Positions 1-7,921 of a stretch of DNA of 27,246 nucleotides are shown in pieces. The stretch's first letter is position 1, and each line of letters starts with the position of its first letter. This stretch comes from Tetmemena sp. SeJ-2015. Taxonomy: Eukaryota > Ciliophora > Spirotrichea > Sporadotrichida > Oxytrichidae. A program made the position numbers and the translations under genes. The notes beneath the pieces were generated by a model. That model was given only the letters and a program-made list of their open reading frames with translations. It ran no database searches and had not been told where the DNA came from. Where the stretch lies: NCBI GenBank assembly GCA_027382625.1, contig JAJKFJ010020227.1:1-27246 (forward strand), written 5' to 3'.

Positions 1-47
1 GCGATCAGCAGCAGCACGCCGCCCAGGATGCGTTTGAGCCACGTCAT
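1..47 (-). CDS. Partial gene, N-terminus only: hydrophobic start of a membrane or exported protein
   Basis: Only about 15 codons are inside the window; the rest lies beyond the left edge. The visible residues begin MTWLKRILGGVLLLIA: one basic cluster followed by a hydrophobic run, as in a signal peptide or N-terminal membrane anchor. The ATG overlaps the stop of the upstream SDR gene as ATGA, so the two are probably translationally coupled and transcribed together. No function can be assigned from this fragment. Confidence 0.6.
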   Translation of the reverse strand, partial: MTWLKRILGGVLLLI

Positions 48-835
48 CAGAAGGTCCCGGGGTAGCTGCCGCCGTCGAGCAGGATGTTCTGGCCGGTCAG
101 GTAGCCGGCCTGCGCGCTGCACAGCATGGCGCAGATGGCGCCGAACTCGGCGGCCGTGCCAAAGCGCTGGGCGGGAATGCCGGCGCGCCGGCGCGCGGCC
201 ACGTCATCGACGGGCTGCCCCGCCTTGGCGGCACCGGCCGCGAGCGTCTTGCGCAGGCGATCGGTGTCGAAGGCGCCTGGCAGCAGGTTGTTGAAGGTCA
301 CGTTGGCGCCGGCCAGGCGCGGCTGGCGCGCCACGCCGGCCACGAAGCCCGTCAGCCCGGATCGCGCGCCATTGGACAGGCCCAGCACGTCGATGGGTGC
401 CTTCACCGCGCCCGAGGTGATGTTGACGATGCGCCCGAAACCGCGCGCGGCCATGCCGTCCACTGTCGCCTTGATCAGCTCGATGGGCGCCAGCATGTTG
501 GCGTCCAGCGCCGCGAGCCACTGCTCGCGCCCCCAGTCGCGGAAGTCGCCCGGCGGCGGGCCGCCGGCGTTGTTGATCAGGATGTCGACCTGCGGGCAGG
601 CGGCCAGCGCCGCCTCGCGGCCTGCGGCCGTGGCGATGTCGCCCGCCACGGCGCGCACCTGCACGCCAGGGTTTAGCCCCCGCAACGCCTCGGCCGTGGC
701 CAGCAGGTCAGCCTCCCCGCGCGCGGTGATGACGACGTTCACGCCCTCCCCCACCAGCGCCTCGGCGCAGCCGCGCCCCAACCCCTTGCTCGCTGCGCAC
801 ACCAGCGCCCAGCGCCCGTTCAGCCCAAGGTCCAT
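47..835 (-). CDS. Atypical short-chain dehydrogenase/reductase (SDR) family protein lacking the catalytic Tyr/Lys
   Basis: A 262-residue Rossmann-fold SDR. It has a cofactor loop near residues 14-20 (AASKGLG), the NNAGG motif at 88-92 and a C-terminal LDGG segment typical of 3-oxoacyl-ACP-reductase-like members. The active-site Ser is present (S141), but the usual YxxxK is replaced by SNGAR: Ser154 stands for Tyr and Arg158 for Lys. Classical oxidoreductase activity is therefore doubtful. As I recall, a recognisable SDR subgroup shares this LSNGAR form, so it is probably not a recent mutation. I chose the ATG at 835 over an in-frame start at 874 because the SDR fold begins directly after it and a GGAGCGAG stretch lies upstream. 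The stop overlaps the next gene. The substrate is unknown. Confidence 0.85.
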   Translation of the reverse strand: MDLGLNGRWALVCAASKGLGRGCAEALVGEGVNVVITARGEADLLATAEALRGLNPGVQVRAVAGDIATAAGREAALAACPQVDILINNAGGPPPGDFRDWGREQWLAALDANMLAPIELIKATVDGMAARGFGRIVNITSGAVKAPIDVLGLSNGARSGLTGFVAGVARQPRLAGANVTFNNLLPGAFDTDRLRKTLAAGAAKAGQPVDDVAARRRAGIPAQRFGTAAEFGAICAMLCSAQAGYLTGQNILLDGGSYPGTF

Positions 836-990
836 CACTCGCTCCACAAACAAAAATGCGGCCGTGCACCGCACGCCGCATCATCGCGCGACTCTTGTCA
901 CCCAGAAGCCCCCGCCCAGACGCAGCCGGCGCAGCGCGGCTGCCCTTCGCGCAGCTTGCGCGGATCCGGCTTAGCCCGTCCGCCGCGAAC

Positions 991-1018
991 GCCCCCTTGA
1001 GGGGGCCGGCGCAGCCGG
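991..1018. repeat. Two adjacent short hairpins downstream of the binding-protein gene
   Basis: GCCCCC at 991-996 pairs with GGGGGC at 1001-1006 across a TTGA loop. CCGGC at 1006-1010 pairs with GCCGG at 1014-1018 across GCA. The unit lies just downstream of the binding-protein stop on the minus strand. There is no T-tract on either strand, so it is not a classical intrinsic terminator. It may act in 3'-end protection or be a copy of a dispersed intergenic repeat. The rest of 836-1032 shows nothing I can name. Confidence 0.45.
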
Positions 1019-1032
1019 TACGGGGTGGTCCG

Positions 1033-2148
1033 TCACCGCCAGAACTTGCCGTCAGGCCCCACGATGGACACGTCGGTGAACTCCAGGCCGTTGTGGTCCT
1101 TGTCGGTGTAGTGCACCTGCAGGCCGCCGAGGTCGACCCGCGCGCCGTCCAGCGCCTTGACGAAGCCCTCGCGCGTGATGTCCTTGCCGTTGACCTTCTT
1201 GAGCGTCTCGACGATGAGCTTGGCGGCGGCAAAGCCCTCGAGCTGCGCGGGCGTCAGCTCGCCCCGGCCCGCGGCCTTGGCCAGGCCCAGCGCCTCTCGC
1301 ACCATCGGGTTGGCGGTGGACCGCTCGTAGGGGAAGAGCTGCGTGACGACGATGCCGCGGGCGTTCTCGCCGAGCTGCTTGACGAAGTCGCTGGACGCAT
1401 TGTTGGACAGGGTGGCGACGTGCGCCGTCGAGCCCGCAGCGCGCAGCGCGTTGACGCCCTCGACCACCGCGTACGCCGGGCCGATCAGCACGATGGCCTC
1501 GATGCCGGCCTTGGTGATGGCCTGCATGGTGGGGGCGAGATCGGGCTTGTTGCGGTCAAAGCGCAGGTGCGACAGCGCGCGCAGCTTCATGTCGTCCAGG
1601 CCCTTGATCGCGCCCTTGCCGGCGTCGTTGCCGAACGGGTCGTTCACCTGCACGATGGTGATGCGCTTCACGCCGATGCTGGCCAGGTGCTTGACCGCGC
1701 GCTCGGCCTCCTTCTGGTAGCTGGCCCGCAGGTGATAGACCCAGGGCTGCACGGGCTCGCGCAGGTTGGCCGCACCCGTGGCGGGAGCGATCAGCGGCAG
1801 CTTGTTGTCCTTGAGCACCGGCAGCATGGCCTCGGTCGGGCCGGTGCCACGGCTGAGCATCAGCGCGAGCACCCCCTGGCCGGCGAGCGACTTGGCGGCG
1901 GCGACAGCCGTCGCGGGGTCGTACTTGTCGTCCTGCGTGACGAGCTCGACGTTCTGGCCCTTGATGCCGCCCTGGGCATTCACGGCATCGAAATACAGCT
2001 TCGCGCCCTCGGCGCTCTCCTGCACGATGCCGGCGACCGGCCCCGTGAAACCCGCGACCATGCCGATGCGCAGCGTGTTCTGTGCGAACGCGCCATTCGA
2101 ACTGATGCATGCTGCGAACAATGCCGCCAGCCCAACCCAACGCTTCAC
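1033..2148 (-). CDS. Periplasmic substrate-binding protein, branched-chain amino acid (LivK) type
   Basis: A 371-residue type I periplasmic binding protein of the Leu/Ile/Val-binding family that feeds ABC transporters. Residues 1 to about 22 form a Sec signal peptide (basic start, hydrophobic core, cleavage near AFA|QN). The mature protein opens with TLRIGMVAGFTGPVAG, the usual start of this family. No lipobox Cys is seen. The reading frame stays open far upstream, but the GTG at 2148 fits best: it is preceded by GGAG with seven-base spacing and directly begins the signal peptide. No permease or ATPase gene is adjacent, so it is either an orphan that shares a transporter or a ligand-sensing partner. 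A membrane histidine kinase is transcribed divergently, 193 bp away. The ligand cannot be read from sequence. Confidence 0.9.
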   Translation of the reverse strand: MKRWVGLAALFAACISSNGAFAQNTLRIGMVAGFTGPVAGIVQESAEGAKLYFDAVNAQGGIKGQNVELVTQDDKYDPATAVAAAKSLAGQGVLALMLSRGTGPTEAMLPVLKDNKLPLIAPATGAANLREPVQPWVYHLRASYQKEAERAVKHLASIGVKRITIVQVNDPFGNDAGKGAIKGLDDMKLRALSHLRFDRNKPDLAPTMQAITKAGIEAIVLIGPAYAVVEGVNALRAAGSTAHVATLSNNASSDFVKQLGENARGIVVTQLFPYERSTANPMVREALGLAKAAGRGELTPAQLEGFAAAKLIVETLKKVNGKDITREGFVKALDGARVDLGGLQVHYTDKDHNGLEFTDVSIVGPDGKFWR

Positions 2149-2155
2149 TGTTTTT

Positions 2156-2159
2156 CTCC
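2156..2159 (-). promoter_or_regulatory. Ribosome binding site fixing the GTG start of the binding protein
   Basis: GGAG on the minus strand, seven bases before the GTG at 2148, ahead of the signal peptide. It rules out the long upstream extension of the frame. Confidence 0.7.
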
Positions 2160-2329
2160 AGGCCAAGCGCCCCAAGGCGCGTATCAGGCGGCGGATTGTG
2201 AGGCCACCTCCCCAGTCCTCAGGAGGGCCATCGCCCCGGGAAAAACCCGGCCTTGGCCAGGTGTGAATGCGCAATTGCACCGGTTTTGCCGGCCCTACAC
2301 TCGGTCTGCCCCACCGCAGGCCCTGACGC

Positions 2330-2336
2330 AGGAGAG
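2330..2336 (+). promoter_or_regulatory. Ribosome binding site supporting a TTG start
   Basis: AGGAGAG lies five bases before the TTG at 2342. The next in-frame ATGs fall inside or after the first membrane helix, so this site decides in favour of TTG initiation for the kinase. Confidence 0.65.
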
Positions 2337-2341
2337 CCGAT

Positions 2342-3967
2342 TTGCCGTCATCCGCCATCCCAACGCCCCAGTCAACCGGGCACTCGTTCGGCTGGCAGCG
2401 CAATTCGCTCACCTTCGCGGTGGTGCTGGCCCTGTTACTGGGCCTGCTGCTGCCGACGACGGCCGTGCTGCTGTACGACGGCCAGAAGACGCGGGCCACG
2501 GCCATGGACGACCTCAAGCGCGACCTGGCGCGTGCCACCGAAGTGATGGCGCTGTCGCTCGCCGAGCCCGTGTGGCAGGTCTCGCCCGACCTGGCCGACC
2601 CGATGGTCAAGGCCCAGATGGACGACCCGCGCTTCGTGTCGGTGCAGGTCATCGAGCCGGCCTCGTCGGCGCCCTTCCTGTCGCAGCAGCGGCCCGGCGA
2701 GCAGGTCGACAACGACCTCGTGCTCAGCCAGACCCGCCCCATCCAGCGCGACGGGCGCGAGATCGCCAAGCTGACGGTGCGCATGAGTGCCGCGCCGCTG
2801 CTGCAGGCCAAGCAGGCCGAGGTGTGGCGCACGGTGTGGCGCAGCGGGCTGACGCTCACCCTGTCGCTCGTGTTGATGCTGTGGGTGCTGCAGCGCTATG
2901 TGCTGCGGCCCATGACCGAACTCACCAGCGCCGCGGAGGCCCTGGCCGCCGGGCGGCTGGAGCAGCCCCTGCGCGTGGGCGGCGCCGACGAGATCGCCCG
3001 CGTGGGCATGGCGATGGAGCGCATGCGCCAGGCGCTGCTGTCGGCCTTCGAGGCCTTGCGCCAGCACAACCTGAACCTGGAAGGGACCGTGGCCCAGCGC
3101 ACGGCCGAACTCACGGCCAGCAACGCGGAGCTTCACGAGGCGCTGGACACGCTGCAGAAGGCGCAGCGCGAGCTGGTGGAGTCCGAGAAGCTGGCCTCCC
3201 TCGGCCGGCTCGTGGCCGGGGTGGCCCACGAGCTGAACACGCCGCTGGGCAATGCGCTGACGGTGGTGTCGGCGCTGGACGACCGCTACAAGCAGCTGGA
3301 GTCCATGCTCAGCGGGGCCGCGCAACTGCGCCGCAGCACGCTGGAAGAACTCGCGCGCGACACGCGCCGCGGACAGGACATCCTGCAGCGCAATGTGCAG
3401 AAGGCCGCCGACCTGGTGCGCGACTTCAAGCAGGTCGCCATCGACCAGACGGCGGACCTGCGCCGCGATTTCGAGCTCGCCAAGGTCGTGGAAGACGTGC
3501 TCGTGATGGTCGAGCCGAGCTTCAAGCACACGCCCTACATGATCGACACCGACCTGTGCCGCGGCGTGATGATGAACAGCTACCCCGGCGCCCTCGGCCA
3601 GGTGCTCACCAACCTGCTGATGAACGCCCTGCTGCACGCCTTCGAGGGGCTGGAGCACGGGCGGGTCGTGGTGCGCTGCCTGCCGGTGGAGTCAGGCGAG
3701 GTGGAGCTGACCGTCAGCGATGACGGCCGCGGCATGGACGAGTCAGTTCGCCGCCGCATCTTCGACCCCTTCTTCACGACCAAGCTCGGCACCGGCGGCT
3801 CGGGACTGGGCATGCACATCGTGCACAGCATCGTCACCAACGTGCTGGGCGGGCAGATCGAGGTGAGGTCGGCGCCCGGCCAGGGCACGCAGATGCTGAT
3901 GCGCCTGCCGCTGGTGGCGCCTCAGCGCGGCAGCACCGACCCCTCAGGGCCGTCGCCCGTTCACTGA
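2342..3967 (+). CDS. Membrane sensor histidine kinase (HAMP, coiled coil, HisKA, HATPase), orphan
   Basis: A 541-residue inner-membrane sensor kinase. The first membrane helix is near residues 22-44, followed by a periplasmic domain of about 120 residues and a second helix near 167-186. A HAMP linker lies near 187-238 and a predicted coiled coil at about 240-285 (AQRTAELTASNAELHEAL). The phosphoacceptor is His296 in VAGVAHELNTPLGN. The HATPase domain has the N box (NLLMNALLHAF), a DDGRGM G1 box, FDPFFTTK and GGSGLGMH. Translation starts at TTG with a good upstream AGGAG. No response regulator gene is adjacent. The closest partner candidate is the divergent periplasmic binding protein, which might present a ligand to the periplasmic domain; that is inference. 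Its 3' end overlaps the convergent small gene by seven bases. Confidence 0.92.
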   Translation: MPSSAIPTPQSTGHSFGWQRNSLTFAVVLALLLGLLLPTTAVLLYDGQKTRATAMDDLKRDLARATEVMALSLAEPVWQVSPDLADPMVKAQMDDPRFVSVQVIEPASSAPFLSQQRPGEQVDNDLVLSQTRPIQRDGREIAKLTVRMSAAPLLQAKQAEVWRTVWRSGLTLTLSLVLMLWVLQRYVLRPMTELTSAAEALAAGRLEQPLRVGGADEIARVGMAMERMRQALLSAFEALRQHNLNLEGTVAQRTAELTASNAELHEALDTLQKAQRELVESEKLASLGRLVAGVAHELNTPLGNALTVVSALDDRYKQLESMLSGAAQLRRSTLEELARDTRRGQDILQRNVQKAADLVRDFKQVAIDQTADLRRDFELAKVVEDVLVMVEPSFKHTPYMIDTDLCRGVMMNSYPGALGQVLTNLLMNALLHAFEGLEHGRVVVRCLPVESGEVELTVSDDGRGMDESVRRRIFDPFFTTKLGTGGSGLGMHIVHSIVTNVLGGQIEVRSAPGQGTQMLMRLPLVAPQRGSTDPSGPSPVH

Positions 3968-4170
3968 GACGCTGCGGAAGCGGGGGCGGAGGCGGCGTCG
4001 ACTGCGGCGGTCACAGCGGCAGATGCCGCCGCCGACGCGGCAGGGGACGCCTCATGGCCGCCCGTCACATCGTGCTTCTCGCCGCTCAGGTCGATGTCGC
4101 CGCCGCTCTTGGTCAGGATGAACAGTGCCAGCGCGGCAAAGGCGATGAAGCCCACGATCAACTTCCACAT
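3961..4170 (-). CDS. Small single-helix membrane protein with an Ala/Ser-rich tail, unknown function
   Basis: A 69-residue protein. Residues 3-20 form one hydrophobic helix (LIVGFIAFAALALFIL), followed by a short polar stretch with DIDLSGEKHDV and then a low-complexity Ala/Ser/Pro tail to the end. I do not recognise the family. It is supported as real by an ATG with GGAG eight bases upstream, by a clear membrane-anchor pattern, and by its fit at the 3' end of the sucrose operon, 55 bp after sucrose phosphorylase. Its tail composition could also arise by chance in GC-rich DNA, which lowers confidence. The stop lies inside the last codons of the convergent histidine kinase gene. Confidence 0.6.
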   Translation of the reverse strand: MWKLIVGFIAFAALALFILTKSGGDIDLSGEKHDVTGGHEASPAASAAASAAVTAAVDAASAPASAASQ

Positions 4171-4180
4171 GCTTGGTTCT

Positions 4181-4199
4181 CCACAGTTTGAAACTGTGG
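4181..4199 (-). promoter_or_regulatory. Perfect 9-bp inverted repeat overlapping the ribosome site of the small membrane protein
   Basis: CCACAGTTT-G-AAACTGTGG is a perfect dyad around base 4190. In the minus-strand transcript its distal arm ends in the GG of the Shine-Dalgarno GGAG (4179-4182), so folding would partly hide that site. It could instead be a protein operator. There is no T-tract, so it is a poor terminator for the sucrose phosphorylase gene. Confidence 0.5.
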
Positions 4200-4225
4200 T
4201 GGATTCTGCAGGCCGAGGCTGACGC

Positions 4226-5722
4226 TCAACTGAAGGCGAAGGCGCACGCCGTACCGTCGGCGGCGCTGTAGGTCAGCGCGTGCGAGAGGTTCTCGAAGTC
4301 GACACGAAGCTCGGCCCAGGCCGCGCCTTGCGTCCAGCGCAGCTGCAGCACGGTGTCGGCGCTGGCGATGAGCGCGAAGTCGCCCTGGAAGGCCGCGTGG
4401 CCGTTGCGCAGGCGGATCAGCTCGATCAGCCGCTGCACCACCGGGCGGCGGCAGTCGCTCGCGATCTCGGCCTCGGTGTAGTGGTGGCGGTTGATGTCGC
4501 GGCCGACCTGGCTGCGAGCGAGCAGCTCCATGTCGTTGTGGCCGGCGAGCAGGCCCACGTAATACACCTGCGGCACGCCGGGCAGGAAGAACTGGATGGC
4601 GCGGCCCAGCAGGTAGGCCGTCTCGTCGCGGCCCATCGCATCGAAGAAGGTGCAGTTGACCTGGTAGAGGTCGAGGTTGCTGGCGGCCGCACCCGTGGCC
4701 TTGCGGCTCTCGCCCTGGCTGGCGGCGTGGATGCGCTCCACCAGCTCGTCGAGCTCCTGTGGCGGCACCAGGCCGGGGTAGGCGGCGCGGTCGCTCGCGT
4801 CAGCGCCGATGTCGATGATGCCGATGCCGTCGTGCGTGTCGAGCACGGTCAGCGCGTTGGTCGGGCGGATGGCCACCCAGCGCTTGAGCGCCGCGGCCGT
4901 GCGGAAGTTGAACGCGTGCAGCACCAGCGGCGGCAGCGCGAAGTCATAGACCCAGTCGACCTTGGCGGCGATCTCGATCTGGCGCTGGTAGTAGGCGTGG
5001 ATCTCCACCAGCACCTCGATGCCCAGCGCCCTCGCCTCGCCCGCGAACTCGCCGATGAAGTCGAAGGTCTCGGGCATCATGAAACAGCTGTGGCCCGCCT
5101 TCTTGATGGCGTAGCCGACCGCATCCAGCCGCACCATGCGGATGCCGTTGTCGGCGAAGGTGCGCAGGATGCCGGCGAGGTAGGCCCGGCCCTGCGGGTG
5201 GTGCACGGCGATGTCGATCTGCGCGGCGGTGAAAGTGGTCCAGAGGATGCGGCGCTCGCCGTTCTTGAGCGTGGCGTAGGTCAGCGGCAGGCCGGGGCGC
5301 GGGCGGTAGACGGCCAGCAGGTCGCGCTCCGTCGCGCCGTTCGGGAAGACGGCGTCCAGCGTCAGGAAGAGCCCCGCGAAGGCCGAGGCGTCGCCCTTCT
5401 CGGAGTAGTCCAGGAACTGCGGCGACTCGCTGGACATGTGGTTGACGATGACGTCGGCCATCACGTCCACCACCTCGGTGAGCGACTTGATGTCGTCCCA
5501 CCCGCCCAGGCGCGGGTCGACCTGGGTGTGGTCGATGGGGTCGAAGCCGGCATCGGCGCCGTCGATGGCGTGGAAGAAGGGCAGCAGGTGCACGCCGCCG
5601 AACACGCCGGCCAGGGGCGCACCCGGCTCGGACAGCAGCCGCTTCAGGCGCGCCAGGTCGGCGCCGTCACGTTGGCCGCCCAGACGATCCACGTAGGTGA
5701 TGAGCTGGACTTGGTTCTTCAT
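4226..5722 (-). CDS. gtfA: Sucrose phosphorylase (GH13 subfamily 18)
   Basis: A 498-residue cytoplasmic enzyme that splits sucrose with inorganic phosphate into glucose 1-phosphate and fructose (EC 2.4.1.7). It matches the Bifidobacterium enzyme through most of its length: MKNQVQLITY at the start, DGADAGFDPIDHT, FPNGAT, YRPRPGLP, and FFLPGVPQVYYVGLLAG. The catalytic residues are in place at a constant shift of eight from the Bifidobacterium numbering: nucleophile Asp200 (RLDAVG), acid/base Glu240 (VEIHAYY) and Asp298 (LDTHDGIG). Length is normal for the family. The ATG overlaps the symporter stop as ATGA, indicating coupling. The neighbours (symporter, fructokinase, TonB receptor, LacI regulator) fit sucrose use exactly. 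Sucrose-6-phosphate phosphorylase is an alternative subfamily member, but no PTS is present here. Confidence 0.96.
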   Translation of the reverse strand: MKNQVQLITYVDRLGGQRDGADLARLKRLLSEPGAPLAGVFGGVHLLPFFHAIDGADAGFDPIDHTQVDPRLGGWDDIKSLTEVVDVMADVIVNHMSSESPQFLDYSEKGDASAFAGLFLTLDAVFPNGATERDLLAVYRPRPGLPLTYATLKNGERRILWTTFTAAQIDIAVHHPQGRAYLAGILRTFADNGIRMVRLDAVGYAIKKAGHSCFMMPETFDFIGEFAGEARALGIEVLVEIHAYYQRQIEIAAKVDWVYDFALPPLVLHAFNFRTAAALKRWVAIRPTNALTVLDTHDGIGIIDIGADASDRAAYPGLVPPQELDELVERIHAASQGESRKATGAAASNLDLYQVNCTFFDAMGRDETAYLLGRAIQFFLPGVPQVYYVGLLAGHNDMELLARSQVGRDINRHHYTEAEIASDCRRPVVQRLIELIRLRNGHAAFQGDFALIASADTVLQLRWTQGAAWAELRVDFENLSHALTYSAADGTACAFAFS

Positions 5723-7023
5723 GATGCTTTCTCGGTACGAACGCGCAGCACGCACAGCGCCGCCAGGGCCAGCAGCACACCGGCCAATCGGATGACGTTC
5801 TCGGGGCGGCCGCCCAGCAGGCTGTCGTAGAACAGCGGCAGGGTGACGGCCTGGATCAGCATGGGGATGACGATGAACATGTTGAAGATGCCCATGTAGA
5901 CCCCGGCCCGCTCCGGCGGGATGCTGCCGGCCAGCAGCACGTAGGGGTTGCCCATGATGGAACCCCAGGCCAGGCCGATGCCGACCATCGGCAGGAACAG
6001 CAGCCAGCCCTCGCTGCGGATGCCCGGCAGCGCCCACATGCCCGCCGCGGCGGCGAACAGCGCGAAGGCGTGCACCCATTTCGCGCCGAGGCGCTTGGTG
6101 AAGGGCACCATCGCGAAGGCGGCAACGAAGGCCACGGCGTTGTAGAAGCCGCCGACCTGGCCATTGAGCAGCGCCGCGTCGCGAAAGCCCGCGCTGTGCG
6201 GGTCGTCCGTGCCGAAGACCGTCGCGGCCAGCGTGGGCACGATGTAGATCCAGTAGCACATCATTCCGTACCACTGGAAGAGCGCCATCCACCACAGGCG
6301 CCGCATCGTCACAGGCATCTCGCGGATGGCGCTCCAGATCTCGGCGAGCGCCGGGCCCATGCCGCGCGGCAGCGCGCGCAGCCGGGCGACTTCCTCGGCC
6401 GGCAGGGGCAGCTCCGGCACCTTGCGCACCGACCACCACACCGTCGTGAATGACAGCACCGCGCCGACGATGAAGGCCAGCGTGGTCACCACCGGGATGC
6501 CGTTGGCCCCGAGCGCGTCCTTGTTCATGCCGAAGAACACGAGCAGGCTGGGCGTGAGGTAGGCCAGCGTCTGCGCCAGGCCTGTGAAGGAGGCCTGCGT
6601 GAGAAAGCCGGCCGCGTGCTGCTCCTCGCGCAGGCGGTCGCTGACGTAGGCGCGGTAGGGCTCCATCGTCACGTTGTTGGCGGCGTCCAGGATCCACAAG
6701 AGGCCCGCCGCGAACCACAGCGCGGGGCTGAAGGGCATGGCCAGCAGGCCCAGCGAGCACAGCAGCGCGCCGATCAGGAAGTACGGCGTGCGCCGCCCCC
6801 GGCGGTGCGTCGTGCGGTCGCTCATGGCGCCGATCAGCGGCTGCACCAGCAGGCCGGTGATGGGCCCGGCGAGCCACAGGTAGGGCAGGTCCTTGCCCTC
6901 GGCGCCGAGCATCTGGTAGATCGGGCTCATGTTGGCCTGCTGCAGGCCGAAGCTGAACTGGATGCCGAGGAAGCCGACGTTCATGTTCACGATCTGCGTG
7001 AACGACAGGTGGGGCTTGTTCAT
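5719..7023 (-). CDS. GPH/SUT-like sugar:cation symporter, probable sucrose permease
   Basis: A 434-residue polytopic inner-membrane transporter with about 12 helices. The N-terminal half carries LAGPITGLLVQPLIGAMSDR followed by RRGRRTPYF. This resembles the loop 2-3 signature of the glycoside-pentoside-hexuronide and plant SUT sucrose/H+ symporters (GPISG, VQP, then RxGRRxPF). Substrate is inferred from both the motif and the genes around it: sucrose phosphorylase follows and fructokinase precedes, each with a four-base ATGA overlap. It would carry sucrose from periplasm to cytoplasm after outer-membrane passage through the TonB receptor. A related disaccharide such as maltose is possible on family grounds alone, but the context argues for sucrose. 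Confidence 0.88.
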   Translation of the reverse strand: MNKPHLSFTQIVNMNVGFLGIQFSFGLQQANMSPIYQMLGAEGKDLPYLWLAGPITGLLVQPLIGAMSDRTTHRRGRRTPYFLIGALLCSLGLLAMPFSPALWFAAGLLWILDAANNVTMEPYRAYVSDRLREEQHAAGFLTQASFTGLAQTLAYLTPSLLVFFGMNKDALGANGIPVVTTLAFIVGAVLSFTTVWWSVRKVPELPLPAEEVARLRALPRGMGPALAEIWSAIREMPVTMRRLWWMALFQWYGMMCYWIYIVPTLAATVFGTDDPHSAGFRDAALLNGQVGGFYNAVAFVAAFAMVPFTKRLGAKWVHAFALFAAAAGMWALPGIRSEGWLLFLPMVGIGLAWGSIMGNPYVLLAGSIPPERAGVYMGIFNMFIVIPMLIQAVTLPLFYDSLLGGRPENVIRLAGVLLALAALCVLRVRTEKAS

Positions 7024-7910
7024 GCGCGAGCCTCTTCAGGGGGCAGTGCGTGCAGGGCTTCGCGCCAGACGTTCAGCGCGGCGGGGTCGCCGGGGAGCGG
7101 CCCGCGGACGCCGCAGATCATCGCGGCGTAGCGGTTGGCGAGCTGCAGCGTGGCTGCCAGGTCACGCTGCAGCGACAGGCCGGCCAGCAGCATGGCCGTG
7201 AAGCTGTCCCCTGCGCCGACGCTGTCGACGGAGGCCGGCTGGGCCTCGCCGGCCCCGCTGGCGAGCAGCGCGCCGCGCTCGCCGTAGAGCGCATAGCCCG
7301 CCTCACCGCGCGTCACAACGAGGCGTTGCACCGCGAAGCGCGCCATCAACGCGGGCAGGTCGGGCTCGAACCAGCCCAGCAGGCGCTCGAGTTCGTCCTC
7401 GTTGATCTTGACCCAGTCGGCCAGCATCAGCGACTCGGCCGCCAGCGCCGGCGTGTCGGTGCCGGGGCGCAGGTTCAGATCGAGCAACACCGGCGCGGCC
7501 GCGCGCTTGACGGCCGAACGGATCGCGGCGCGCGACACCGGATGGCGCTGCGCCAGGCTGCCGAAGTAGACCAGGCCCACGTTGGCCACCTCGATCGGCT
7601 GCAGGTGATCCCACGCGGCGTCCGCGTGGATCTCGAAGCGGTGGCCATCACCGTCTTCATGCACGCTAACGCGGCCCGTGGCACGGGAGGCATCACGCTG
7701 GATGCCGCCCACGTCCAGGCCGAAACGCACCGCGCTGTCGAGCACGAGACGGCCGGCGGCATCGTCCTCGCCGATGCGGCTGGCAAAGCGCACCGGCGCA
7801 CGCAGCGCCGCGAGCGAGCGCGCCACGTTGAAGGGCGCACCGCCCGCGACGTGGCCGTCGTGGAATTCATCCACGAGGGCCTCGCCGATCACGAGGACCA
7901 GGCTGGGCAT
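7020..7910 (-). CDS. Fructokinase, PfkB/ribokinase family
   Basis: A 296-residue cytoplasmic sugar kinase that would phosphorylate the fructose released by sucrose phosphorylase to fructose 6-phosphate. The PfkB fold is shown by VIGEALVDEF at the start, the sugar-site GGAPFNVA at 23-30, NLRPGTD near 146-152, KINEDEL near 168-174, and the anion-hole and catalytic motif VGAGDSFTA (catalytic Asp235). Length is typical. The stop overlaps the symporter start, and the gene lies 11 bp after the TonB receptor stop, so all belong to one transcript. Other PfkB sugar kinases (such as 2-keto-3-deoxygluconate kinase) have similar motifs; fructokinase is preferred because of context. Confidence 0.9.
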   Translation of the reverse strand: MPSLVLVIGEALVDEFHDGHVAGGAPFNVARSLAALRAPVRFASRIGEDDAAGRLVLDSAVRFGLDVGGIQRDASRATGRVSVHEDGDGHRFEIHADAAWDHLQPIEVANVGLVYFGSLAQRHPVSRAAIRSAVKRAAAPVLLDLNLRPGTDTPALAAESLMLADWVKINEDELERLLGWFEPDLPALMARFAVQRLVVTRGEAGYALYGERGALLASGAGEAQPASVDSVGAGDSFTAMLLAGLSLQRDLAATLQLANRYAAMICGVRGPLPGDPAALNVWREALHALPPEEARA

Positions 7911-7921
7911 GGCCGCTGGGC

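Noticed and set aside
2149..2859. N-terminal extension of the binding protein
   Set aside because: The frame is open but overlaps the divergent kinase gene. The signal peptide and ribosome site fix the start at 2148.
856..3723. Very long open frame on the plus strand across the binding protein and into the kinase
   Set aside because: It is antisense to a clear LivK-type gene and out of frame with the kinase. Its product is Arg/Gly/His-rich with no domain, as expected for shadow frames in GC-rich DNA.
4226..6877. Apparent fusion of sucrose phosphorylase with an upstream segment of about 385 residues
   Set aside because: The upstream part is an out-of-frame reading of the symporter gene. The real start at 5722 matches the family N-terminus and overlaps the symporter stop.
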